Source of the DNA: Azophilus sp965116165
GTDB taxonomy: Bacteria > Pseudomonadota > Gammaproteobacteria > Pseudomonadales > Azotimanducaceae
Direction: 5' to 3'
DNA length: 64,000 nucleotides
Assembly (NCBI GenBank): GCA_965116165.1
Contig: OZ220484.1
Location: 2,542,001 to 2,606,000 of the forward strand
A program made the position numbers and the translations under genes. Each line of letters begins with the position of its first letter. Position 1 is the stretch's first letter. Shown one piece after another: positions 9,372-16,984 of the stretch. Under the pieces are notes generated by a model. That model saw only the letters and a program-made list of their open reading frames with translations. It was not told the DNA's origin and searched no databases.

Positions 9372-10235
9372 TTACGGCCTTGACATCCGCCATCCGAACA
9401 ACTCGCGCCAAGCATCTACCGCCGCCCGTTCCTTGCCCTCGTATTCGAGCTGCAACGCCTCCTCCGCCACCGCCAGCCATCCGCGTACCACCTCCGACAG
9501 TTCCCGGCGGCGATCAATCTTGATCCTTGCGTTGATGTCCGGACCAAGGCCCGCCGGATCTGGCCAGTCGTCCATGATTCGATCCGCGACCGATGCCAAG
9601 AAGAACCGAATTTCATCCGGGTAACGACCGAACGGCTCGACCACAAGATCCATCCCCATAACCTCTAGCAGAAATGCGGGATCTATTGGGTCTCCAGCTT
9701 CCCGGTTAATCCCCTTGACCATCTTCACGAATGGTACGAATTTTTCGTCACAGTTCTTGTTTTTCGCCGTTATCAGAAGAGCCTGCTGCTGCGGATCGGT
9801 ATCCATCCAACCCAGACCGTTGGGGATTGAGTAGCCCCCCCCTTCACGTGGGAATACTGGTGCTACTTCGTATGACGCCACATCTTCTGAGCCATAGTTG
9901 ATCGTCACTACATTGTCGTCGGCATCCAAGTCGCTCCAGCGCGAAGCCAGTATTTTGCGCAGCGCAAGGACAGCTGACCTTCCGGCACCTTCGGCCAGTA
10001 CCCCCTGCGATCCGTCTGGATCTATGACAACAAAAATGTCCACATCTTTCAATTTCTTGGTCTTGGTGTGACGGGCGTAGCTACCAGTCAGAAAGTCGTC
10101 CAAGAGCGTCCAGGAGCTCTTGATGTGATCGCGCACCAACCGATGCCGTGTCTGCGCCAGCTTGCTCTCCGTCTTCGTGATTTCAAGATTTGATTTCAAC
10201 TTGTCGAATGCATCATCAACATAGCTCATCGACAT
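9372..10235 (-). CDS. CBASS CD-NTase (cGAS/DncV-like nucleotidyltransferase)
   Basis: 287 residues. The nucleotidyltransferase signature is complete: TGSYARHT at residues ~50-57 followed by DVD at 64-66. A third acidic position probably lies in the SYEVAPVF strand (~residue 118), which has Glu where many relatives have Asp. A helical C-terminal lobe follows. Family role: makes a cyclic oligonucleotide second messenger upon phage infection and activates the downstream effector. It sits 6 bases after the HORMA gene. With HORMA and TRIP13 genes in the same operon, this is a type III CBASS enzyme, normally activated by a closed HORMA protein. The product nucleotide cannot be told from the sequence. 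Confidence 0.9.
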   Translation of the reverse strand: MSMSYVDDAFDKLKSNLEITKTESKLAQTRHRLVRDHIKSSWTLLDDFLTGSYARHTKTKKLKDVDIFVVIDPDGSQGVLAEGAGRSAVLALRKILASRWSDLDADDNVVTINYGSEDVASYEVAPVFPREGGGYSIPNGLGWMDTDPQQQALLITAKNKNCDEKFVPFVKMVKGINREAGDPIDPAFLLEVMGMDLVVEPFGRYPDEIRFFLASVADRIMDDWPDPAGLGPDINARIKIDRRRELSEVVRGWLAVAEEALQLEYEGKERAAVDAWRELFGWRMSRP

Positions 10236-10241
10236 TCACTC

Positions 10242-10760
10242 CTATTTTCGGTAGTACCGCATCCCAGCACCTGCGTGTGGCCCGGCAGCGAGGGTACCAA
10301 AGCTGCTCGACCGCATACCATCCACCGATGCCCTCGTACCCGGCGACCAGCCAGACTGCTTCGAGTGCGGCCCGTTGAAGTTGCAGAAAAGTCGGTACAT
10401 AGTCCCGTAAGGAACGGTCCGAAGCTTCGCCAAGTAACGAGCCAACGCTGCCCGATCCGCTGTAAATTGTCTGTTCCCGACTCCGCTCACGGTATACGAA
10501 ACCGGAAACTCGAATATCGGGTCTATCGCTCCAGTCGGCCAATGACATTCGAGCGCGACGCACCTGAGCGTGCCCTCCGCAATCCATGCCGAGATGGCCG
10601 ACTGGTCCGTCTCCCAATCCGCGAACAGACGCGTGGGATCAATACCCAGCGTTGCCAAGATGTCGGCGATCGAACCCAGAATCACGTCTGCCAGATGAGT
10701 CGCCGTATGTGTGCGCGTGTGCGTATGCGCTGAGACCAATGTTCTGGAAGAAATCACCAC
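10242..10760 (-). CDS. cap7: Bacterial HORMA-domain protein of type III CBASS
   Basis: 172 residues starting at a GTG that overlaps the previous gene by 7 bases. The N-terminal strand has the alternating Ser/Thr/His pattern typical of bacterial HORMA proteins (SAHTHTRTHTATHLADVI), then helix residues FADWETDQSAISAWIAEGTL and strands VALECHW and IFEFPVSYTV. The basic C-terminal tail ends GAGMRYYRK. HORMA proteins bind a closure-motif peptide, wrap it with a safety belt, and in the closed state activate the CD-NTase; TRIP13 reopens them. Gene order TRIP13 - HORMA-like - HORMA - CD-NTase - effector fits the two-HORMA variant. Confidence 0.78.
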   Translation of the reverse strand: MVISSRTLVSAHTHTRTHTATHLADVILGSIADILATLGIDPTRLFADWETDQSAISAWIAEGTLRCVALECHWPTGAIDPIFEFPVSYTVSGVGNRQFTADRAALARYLAKLRTVPYGTMYRLFCNFNGPHSKQSGWSPGTRASVDGMRSSSFGTLAAGPHAGAGMRYYRK

Positions 10761-11239
10761 TTGGTTTCTTCTCCGCGCAACACATCAAGATCTATTGCCA
10801 ACCCCTTGGGTCTCTTCGCCGCCGGGGCTGACTTGGGCGGCGGCTCTGCCGACAGATGAGAAGATTGTTTCGCAGCAGCCTCGACGCTCGTATTGAGCGC
10901 TCCCGGCAACGGTAAATACAATGTCCACTCGTTCGTGGCGCTTGCGCCGCCGGGGACGGGATTCAGATTCTCCTTTACTCTGAGCGCCGCATCGGCCGTC
11001 ACCACCGTGACGGTCACATGCAGACCGATATCACAAAGCACCAGACCATTCGACTCCAGATGGCCGCCTGCGATGAGTGCCGGACCAAGGCCATCAAGCG
11101 CCGCCAGTTCGATGCCTACGCTCCCTGCAGGTACCAAGGGACTACGCTCCAGTGTGTCGGCGACAAGTTTCGTCACCATTTTCCAAGCTTGCGCGGCGCT
11201 TCGAACCGGCGATGCGGCGATTGTCCTGTGGCGTTCCAT
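10754..11239 (-). CDS. Second HORMA-associated CBASS protein (HORMA-like, possible closure-motif carrier)
   Basis: 161 residues, translated just before and overlapping the HORMA gene. Residues ~1-115 are an alpha/beta domain (VTKLVADTLERSPLVPAG; VLCDIGLHVTVTVVTADAAL; EWTLYLPLPG). Residues ~116-148 form a Pro/Ala/Ser-rich linker. The last ~15 residues (GLAIDLDVLRGEETKW) form a short hydrophobic/acidic tail. In two-HORMA type III CBASS operons the partner protein can supply the peptide that the HORMA belt captures, and this tail has the right form. That role is inference; the family match of the core is weak by eye. Confidence 0.55.
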   Translation of the reverse strand: MERHRTIAASPVRSAAQAWKMVTKLVADTLERSPLVPAGSVGIELAALDGLGPALIAGGHLESNGLVLCDIGLHVTVTVVTADAALRVKENLNPVPGGASATNEWTLYLPLPGALNTSVEAAAKQSSHLSAEPPPKSAPAAKRPKGLAIDLDVLRGEETKW

Positions 11240-11281
11240 CTGAAACCCCCGTTTCCCGATTGTGTATTCCGCCGTCCTCCA

Positions 11282-12160
11282 TCACCCTGCTTGCGGCGGC
11301 GAGCAGGTCATCAACCGTTGTGCTTCCGGATCCAGCACAGCCTCTTGGCGTCCCAGCATGGCCTCCATGATTGTCTTGCGGACCCTCCGCCCGTCCGCAC
11401 CAACCAGCTGTTCCGCGACCCTCTTGATTCCCGTGTCGCATGCCAGCTGACCCAGCCCCGGGTAGGCTGCTGCCATCGACTTGAGTGCATGTTTCAGGAT
11501 ATTTGTGATCCCCGATTCATCGGGGATCGGAATATGAATGTGAATGTCGACGCGCGACAAGAACGCCTCGTCCAATGCCCCCAAGAAGTTGCTCGTCGCC
11601 GCGAAGATCAGATTCGAATGGTCGACTGTATTCGAATCAAGAGCTGCCAGCACCGCATCGGTTGAGCGATGAACATCGGCGGGATTTGCTGCCAGCGATG
11701 CCTCGCTCCTTGCGATAGCCATCGACTCGACCTCATCCAGCAGCACTACCGTCGCCATGCCGTCGTCGGCAAGCCTCGGTATTTAGTCAGTAAGGAGTTG
11801 CGTAACAGCCTTTTGGCTCTCTCCGTGTTCAGCGCTCATGAGGCCGTGCGGATCAATCTCAATCAATCGTGCGTGACGGTCCGGCATAAACTTTGCGAGT
11901 TGATGGGCCAAGCCGCGAGCAAGTGTGGTTTTGCCCGTTCCGGGAGGCCCATGCAGCAGTATGAGTCCGTGCAACGCTGTCGTCTCAAACGGCAGGTCGG
12001 CGCGCAGTCGCAGATTCAATAATGTCCCTCGGAGGAGTCGTTTCTTCACGGAGTGGTCCACAAGAATCGAATCCCAAAGACCAGCGTAAGCAGGATCGGG
12101 CATCACCCCAACCACACGTGTGGTTTCCGCCATTTCGCCGTATGCATGCTTAGTTGGCAT
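11282..12160 (-). pseudogene. cap6: TRIP13-like AAA+ ATPase of CBASS, interrupted by an in-frame TAA
   Basis: Start taken at ATG 12160 (an upstream in-frame codon at 12196 exists). Walker A GPPGTGKTTLARGLA lies near residue 77 and Walker B VVLLDEVESMA follows ~65 residues later. Sensor 1 (FAATSN), arginine finger region (LDEAFLSRVDIHI) and the small AAA domain are all present. Between QLLTD and IPRLADDGMATVV the codon is TAA at 11783-11785; frame and homology are continuous on both sides, so one base change (for example AAA to TAA) explains it. TRIP13 normally disassembles closed HORMA complexes and restrains CBASS. Product would be split between Walker A and B and inactive unless the stop is read through or the C-terminal part reinitiates at 11758. 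Confidence 0.85.
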
Positions 12161-12223
12161 AAGTGCAACTATACTTTGCAAAAGCCCGATACGCAACCCC
12201 TTTCCTTGGCTGCCAACTCCTGA

Positions 12224-12235
12224 CTTGACGTCAAG
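12224..12235. promoter_or_regulatory. Perfect 12-base palindrome between CBASS operon and XRE gene
   Basis: CTTGACGTCAAG, fully self-complementary, 64 bases before the TRIP13 start and ~200 bases before the divergent XRE regulator. XRE dimers bind such sites, so it is a candidate operator through which the regulator could control the CBASS operon. The remainder of 12161-12426 shows no gene. Confidence 0.5.
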
Positions 12236-12426
12236 AAGGCTGGCGAACCTTCACCGGGTCTAATCCCTCGTGACTCAGCCCCCAAGGCTCCAGCACCCCC
12301 CGTACTTGCGCTCATTGCGTTCCGAAGTCACACTATCCTCGTCGTAGTGACCGAGGCCCTTCCGTTGCGATTAATACTTCATCTGCGACCGATTTCGCAC
12401 CACCTTGCCTGCATTGCTTCGCATTT

Positions 12427-12861
12427 GTGTTTGAAATGATTGATGAAATTGCCGAAAGATCGGTGCCCCCTCGACCTTCGGCCGTGCCTGATTTTGCCGT
12501 CCGCAACTACCGCCCGATGGTCGGTAGCGTCCTGCGTCGCGCCCGCATGCACCACCAACTCTCGCTCCGCGAGGTCGAACGACGAATTGGCAGATCCAAT
12601 GCGTATCTGTCCCAGATTGAGCGCGGCCTGATCAAGCAGCCTGACCCGGTCGTACTCCTCGAACTGTCCGAACTCTACGGCTTGAATTTCCGTACACTTG
12701 CTACATGGGCGCTTTGGATTAGTGACGCCCCAAGAACCGCAGATTCGCACACCCGCGATTCAACGGCCGTCCTTGTTCGTCAGATCATGGAACTCGACGC
12801 TGGCGAACGTGCGACTGTCCTCCGTTACATCGACTCCATTCTTCGTGAGCGAAGAACTTAG
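12427..12861 (+). CDS. XRE-family transcriptional regulator
   Basis: 144 residues from GTG 12427, or 141 from ATG 12436. A helix-turn-helix lies at residues ~33-90: VLRRARMHHQLSLREVERR, then GRSNAYLSQIERG, and LLELSELYGL, a standard Cro/CI-like domain with the Ser-x-x-Tyr-Leu-Ser-x-Ile-Glu recognition helix. The C-terminal ~45 residues (MELDAGERATVLRYIDSIL) are a short helical module seen in regulators of this size. It is transcribed away from the CBASS operon across a gap holding a perfect palindrome, so it probably regulates that operon or itself. It could alternatively serve the restriction cluster downstream. Confidence 0.8.
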   Translation: MFEMIDEIAERSVPPRPSAVPDFAVRNYRPMVGSVLRRARMHHQLSLREVERRIGRSNAYLSQIERGLIKQPDPVVLLELSELYGLNFRTLATWALWISDAPRTADSHTRDSTAVLVRQIMELDAGERATVLRYIDSILRERRT

Positions 12862-13087
12862 CCCCGGAACCTAGAGGCTGGCGCATGACAGGATCAAGAG
12901 GCATCAAGCCGACAGCCATGCATGAGAAGCCGGCCGAGCCGGATTTGGGACTTTGAAAGACATCGGCACCATTCCTCCTGCGCCAATATGGCAGCAGTTA
13001 TACCGAATTGGTCGGTCAGGGTAGATCCAGAACAAGACAAGGCTGTCTGGCAGCGTGGCTCGGAAACGATTGAACCGGACACAGTCT

Positions 13088-13103
13088 GTATATCACTGTA
13101 TAC
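13088..13103. promoter_or_regulatory. Inverted repeat upstream of the cytosine methyltransferase
   Basis: GTATA-TCACTG-TATAC, 58 bases before the methyltransferase start; TGTATA also repeats directly. Some 5-methylcytosine methyltransferases with an N-terminal helix-turn-helix bind their own promoter, so this is a possible autoregulatory operator. The region 12862-13160 has no gene. Confidence 0.35.
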
Positions 13104-13160
13104 TTCTGGGTCAGATAGTGACATTTCGTCCAGAAATGACACAGAGGCTGAGGGTCAAAC

Positions 13161-14414
13161 TTGGGTGACACCAACGAATTCTCTGACCTGATGACCCGCG
13201 CCGGTTTGGGCATTGCCGAAGCTGCGGGCCTGCTCGGCGTCACCCCAAGAAGCGTTCGGCGGTATATCAATGGCGAGCGAAAGCGTCTCGACCTCCTGAA
13301 GATCGAAAAGTTGCGCGAGGTCGCCAACACGCGCTGCACTCTGCACCGGTCCGGGGATTTTCGCTTCATTGATCTCTTCGCCGGAATCGGGGGATTGCGC
13401 ATCCCGTTCGAGGAAATCGGCGGGCGTTGCGTGTTCACGTCAGAGTGGGATCGCTTCAGCAAGGAGACATACACGGCGAACTTTCGGGAGCCGGCGGGCA
13501 GCGACCATAAATTCGTCGGTGACATTCGCCCTTTTGCGGAGAAACCCGGGACCGTGCCGGCGCACGACATCCTGCTGGCCGGGTTTCCGTGCCAGCCATT
13601 TTCGATAGCAGGTGTATCGAAAAAGAATGCGCTTGGCCATCCGCATGGCTTTCTGTGCGATACGCAGGGAACGCTCTTCTACGATCTGGCGAAGATCATT
13701 GCCCATCATCGACCGCTGGCCTTTTTGCTGGAGAATGTGAAGAATCTGAAACGGCACGATGGTGGGCAGACTTTCGCAACGATCATGAATGTGCTGGAAC
13801 GTGAGCTTGGCTACCATGTCTGCACACGTGTTGTGGATTCTTCCCCGTGGGTTCCCCAGAAGCGCGAACGAATTTTCATGGTCGGGTTCCGTGAGCACAC
13901 AGCCTTCGACTTTGAAGAAATGGCAATTCCGGGTGGGCAGGCGCCGGTTCTCCGGACGATCCTTGATACCCAGGTCGACTCGAAGTACACACTCACGAAA
14001 CATTTGTGGGACTATCTGCAGGACTACAAAAAGAAGCACCGAAACGCCGGCAACGGGTTCGGCTACTCCCTGTTCGGCCCGGACGATGTGGCCCGCACCT
14101 TGTCTGCCCGCTACTACAAAGATGGATCGGAGATACTGATCAAACAAAAAGGCAGGCGTCCCCGGCGCCTGACCCCGCGGGAATGCGCCCGCCTGATGGG
14201 TTTCGAGAAGCCGGGCGAGACGAGGTTCAGGATTCAGGTATCCGATACGCAAGCCTATCGCCAGTTCGGCAACGCCGTGGTCGTGCCTGTCGTTCGCGCC
14301 GTGGCACGGGTCATGAAGCCGCACATTGCGGACCTGCTTGCAAGAAATGGCCGCAAACTTCTCCCTGTCCGCCAGAATGAGTTTCTGCTTTCCGGGCGAG
14401 GTATGGCGGCCTGA
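13161..14414 (+). CDS. dcm: DNA (cytosine-5)-methyltransferase with N-terminal HTH (Dcm/M.EcoRII type)
   Basis: 417 residues from TTG 13161, with GAGGG about 6 bases before it. Residues ~1-55 form a helix-turn-helix (LGIAEAAGLLGVTPRSVRRY). The catalytic core has motif I FIDLFAGIGGLRIPFEEIG, motif IV GFPCQPFSIAG with the nucleophilic Cys near residue 142, motif VI LLENVKNL, motif VIII QKRERIFMVGF and motif X QFGNAVVVPVV. Between VIII and X lies the target recognition domain. It transfers a methyl group to cytosine C5. The vsr and EcoRII-like genes follow immediately, so CCWGG-type methylation is likely, though the specificity is inferred from neighbours. The N-terminal HTH suggests autoregulation. 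Confidence 0.93.
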   Translation: MGDTNEFSDLMTRAGLGIAEAAGLLGVTPRSVRRYINGERKRLDLLKIEKLREVANTRCTLHRSGDFRFIDLFAGIGGLRIPFEEIGGRCVFTSEWDRFSKETYTANFREPAGSDHKFVGDIRPFAEKPGTVPAHDILLAGFPCQPFSIAGVSKKNALGHPHGFLCDTQGTLFYDLAKIIAHHRPLAFLLENVKNLKRHDGGQTFATIMNVLERELGYHVCTRVVDSSPWVPQKRERIFMVGFREHTAFDFEEMAIPGGQAPVLRTILDTQVDSKYTLTKHLWDYLQDYKKKHRNAGNGFGYSLFGPDDVARTLSARYYKDGSEILIKQKGRRPRRLTPRECARLMGFEKPGETRFRIQVSDTQAYRQFGNAVVVPVVRAVARVMKPHIADLLARNGRKLLPVRQNEFLLSGRGMAA

Positions 14415-14417
14415 ATC

Positions 14418-14891
14418 ATGGCAGCCGATCTGGTAGCGCCGGATGTCCGCAGTCGGATGATGGCGGGGATCGGGGGCAAGAACACAAAACCGGAGATGAC
14501 AGTCCGGTCTGCGTTGCATCGTCTTGGTTTCCGGTTTCGCGTACACCGAAGAGATCTGCCGGGAAAACCCGATCTCGTGTTGCCGAAGCACAACGCAGTC
14601 ATTTTCGTTCACGGATGCTTCTGGCACGGCCATGACTGCCATCTGTTCCAGTGGCCGAAGACCCGAAGTGAGTTCTGGCAACAGAAAATCCTCTCGAATG
14701 TTGCCCGTGACCGCAAACATACGCTGGCTTTGGCGAAATGCGGATGGCGTGTGGCTACGATCTGGGAATGCGCTCTCAAAGGCCGTTCGAGTCTCCCGAT
14801 CAGGGAAATAGCAGACTGCTGCGCAGTGTGGCTGAAGTCTGACAAATCACAATTGAGGTTGAGTGGCGATGAGACACGGACAACTGCGTGA
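14418..14891 (+). CDS. vsr: Very short patch repair endonuclease
   Basis: 157 residues, 3 bases after the methyltransferase stop. The family blocks are all there: RSRMMAGIGGKNTKPEMTVR at the N-terminus, GFRFRVHRRDLPGKPDLVLPK with the catalytic Asp, VFVHGCFWHGHDCHLF with zinc-binding Cys/His, and FWQQKILSNVARDRK with the motif binding the mismatch. Vsr nicks DNA 5' of T:G mismatches arising from deamination of 5-methylcytosine, protecting sites methylated by the adjacent enzyme. The 3' end overlaps the next gene by about 20-30 bases, implying translational coupling. Confidence 0.95.
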   Translation: MAADLVAPDVRSRMMAGIGGKNTKPEMTVRSALHRLGFRFRVHRRDLPGKPDLVLPKHNAVIFVHGCFWHGHDCHLFQWPKTRSEFWQQKILSNVARDRKHTLALAKCGWRVATIWECALKGRSSLPIREIADCCAVWLKSDKSQLRLSGDETRTTA

Positions 14892-16095
14892 CTGCTTTGC
14901 CGGTGTTGGCGTAAAGCGCCTGACCGCTGTGGATGCGGAACCCGGGGCTTCCAATCAACATGAGGTGGGTACCACTGCGGACATGCGCCGTCAATTCCTT
15001 GGCGAGGCTCAGCATCGGCGTTTTCGGGCTGTCTACGTGTGGCTCGGAGAGGAACAGGATGGCTTCACAGTCGACGGCAGCGCGACCCACTACGACGCCC
15101 GGGAACAACAGCCTCACAGGGCGGCGGAATGGCGTCTCTACTATCCTGCCAATCCAGTGACGGAGGTCATGCGGGAACATGACACCCTGTTTCTGGCCAT
15201 GACCAGAGACGGGCTGCTCTACTTTATCGTTGCGCCGGAGGGATCAACCAGCGAACGACAGCTCTGCTGGCTTTTCGGACTGCACCCGGGAGAGCAGAGG
15301 TTTGTGTCTCGTGAGATTACGGGCGACGAACCGGAGATGGATTTTGCCGCACGCTTTATCCTTGACGAGATTGGCGTCGAATTCGAGGCGCCGGATGCTG
15401 ACAGGCTCGACACGATCATCGAGCGATTCGGGTCCGGGTTTCCCGGGACCATGGAGTTCTCGAAGCTTGCCCGGGATACGCTTCCCGAGGTGAGGGCCGA
15501 GGATGACCCGGATCTTGCCCTTGTAACATGGCTGAGCCACGAGGAAGCGTTGTTCAGGAGGCTTGAACGGAGAATTGTGGCGGCACGCATTGACGAAGGG
15601 TTTCGCGATGAAGACGGCGTTACCGACACAGACAGTTTCATGCGCTTCTCGCTCAGCGTGCATAACCGGAGAAAATCCCGCATGGGCTGGTCTCTGGAAC
15701 ACCATCTGGAAGCGGTATTCCTTGCCCGTGAGATTGACTATGTCCGTGGTGTTGTAACGGAGAACAATCAGCGTCCGGACTTCCTGTTTCCCGGCGAGGA
15801 AGCCTATCGAAACGCTCCTGACACCGGTTATGCATGTCTGGCCATGCTTGGCGCAAAATCCTCGTGCAAGGATCGCTGGCGGCAAGTGCTGGCCGAAGCC
15901 AGGAAGATACCGGAAAAGCATCTTTTGACACTTGAGCCCGGCATTTCGGAACCCCAGACAACCCAGATGGCAAATTCAAACCTGCAACTGGTGGTGCCTG
16001 CGTCAATCCAGAAAACCTACACGGATAACCAGCGATCCTGGCTCTGGAGCCTGGGAGATTTCATTCGGGATATGGAGGCTCGCGAGTGCAAATAG
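14869..16095 (+). CDS. EcoRII-like type II restriction endonuclease
   Basis: 408 residues from ATG 14869 (GTG at 14863 is an alternative), overlapping vsr. The N-terminal ~150 residues (LRDCFAGVGVKRLTAVDAEP; WRLYYPANPV; QLCWLFGL) resemble the effector/DNA-binding part of EcoRII-type enzymes. The C-terminal catalytic part holds RPDFLFPG with the active-site Asp and GAKSSCKDRWRQVL with the catalytic Lys, then LEPGISEPQTTQM and IQKTYT. Length and block order match EcoRII (about 400 residues). It cuts at sites protected by the upstream methyltransferase; CCWGG is the expected target by family. It appears intact, so the Dcm-Vsr-EcoRII trio is probably a working R-M system. Confidence 0.88.
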   Translation: MRHGQLRDCFAGVGVKRLTAVDAEPGASNQHEVGTTADMRRQFLGEAQHRRFRAVYVWLGEEQDGFTVDGSATHYDAREQQPHRAAEWRLYYPANPVTEVMREHDTLFLAMTRDGLLYFIVAPEGSTSERQLCWLFGLHPGEQRFVSREITGDEPEMDFAARFILDEIGVEFEAPDADRLDTIIERFGSGFPGTMEFSKLARDTLPEVRAEDDPDLALVTWLSHEEALFRRLERRIVAARIDEGFRDEDGVTDTDSFMRFSLSVHNRRKSRMGWSLEHHLEAVFLAREIDYVRGVVTENNQRPDFLFPGEEAYRNAPDTGYACLAMLGAKSSCKDRWRQVLAEARKIPEKHLLTLEPGISEPQTTQMANSNLQLVVPASIQKTYTDNQRSWLWSLGDFIRDMEARECK

Positions 16096-16132
16096 AGCAA
16101 AATGCCGGAGACGGGCGTCGGGACATTCACGC

Positions 16133-16984
16133 TCACCTGTGCCCGATCAACTGGCGGAGTTCAGCAACGGTTAACGGCGGTACCCGACGATGGACAACCG
16201 CATGGCAGTTCGGGCACAGGGGAACGAGGTCGAGCACTGGATCGATAATGTATCCTGCGCCCAGCTGCGAAACCGGGGTGATATGGTGAATATCAATGAG
16301 CCCTTCCGCAATTGAGCCGTATCGAACTCCCATTTCAAGGCCGCACCCTTTGCAGGTCGTACCCTGTATTGCGATTGCCGCTGCGCGGTTTCGGCGATCC
16401 CGTTCATAGCGATTGGTCCGGACTGTTGTCAGCGCCCCTTCAGGGTATCCGCTGATCTCGGCTTCGATTCGCTCAGCTGTCTCTTCCGTCGGAAGGATTG
16501 CAACAATGGCTGCGGCAAACCGGCCTGTCCAGTGACAGATGATGTGCGCGTCCGACTCGCCTTGGTCTGTGCCGAGTTCGATTTGTCCCCTGGTCATTGA
16601 CAGAGAGACGCGCTTCCACTTCCGCACCCATACATCATCGCTGTCAAATGGCAGCGTAATGCCGTTGATTTCAAGCTTTATCTTCGCACCGAGACGGAGA
16701 CAGTGCGTGAATACGGCTTGGAACGCCGACCGGCTGTCAGCGTCTGCATCACCCATGTCGGCCAGCAGGGCGGCAGCAAACTTGCCGGGCTCGAACTGTA
16801 TCCGGAGCCTTCGCCATCCCAGTGTTGTCCGAATACCAAAAGTGTGGTCTTCGGGCAGGCCTTGCGGACGAAGCAGGTACCAGCGCTGACCTTCACCATC
16901 TATGCCAGCAAGAGCTTCAAATTCAAGACCGGCCTCCTCCGAAATCACCTTTCCCAGGTGCTGTGGATCAAGCGGTTTCTGCAT
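16133..16984 (-). CDS. HNH endonuclease domain protein
   Basis: 283 residues from ATG 16984; an in-frame start at 17017 is possible. The C-terminal ~90 residues are an HNH nuclease: CKGCG, LIDIHHITPVSQLG, then LDLVPLCPNCHAVVHRR. These supply two zinc CxxC knuckles, the catalytic His pair and Asn. The N-terminal ~190 residues are an uncharacterised domain rich in beta strands. Start overlaps the end of the GHKL ATPase gene by 17 bases, so it is the last gene of the SNF2 - EcoRII-N - GHKL - HNH operon and likely the nuclease arm of that machine. It converges with the EcoRII-like gene, 37 bases apart. Confidence 0.85.
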   Translation of the reverse strand: MQKPLDPQHLGKVISEEAGLEFEALAGIDGEGQRWYLLRPQGLPEDHTFGIRTTLGWRRLRIQFEPGKFAAALLADMGDADADSRSAFQAVFTHCLRLGAKIKLEINGITLPFDSDDVWVRKWKRVSLSMTRGQIELGTDQGESDAHIICHWTGRFAAAIVAILPTEETAERIEAEISGYPEGALTTVRTNRYERDRRNRAAAIAIQGTTCKGCGLEMGVRYGSIAEGLIDIHHITPVSQLGAGYIIDPVLDLVPLCPNCHAVVHRRVPPLTVAELRQLIGHR

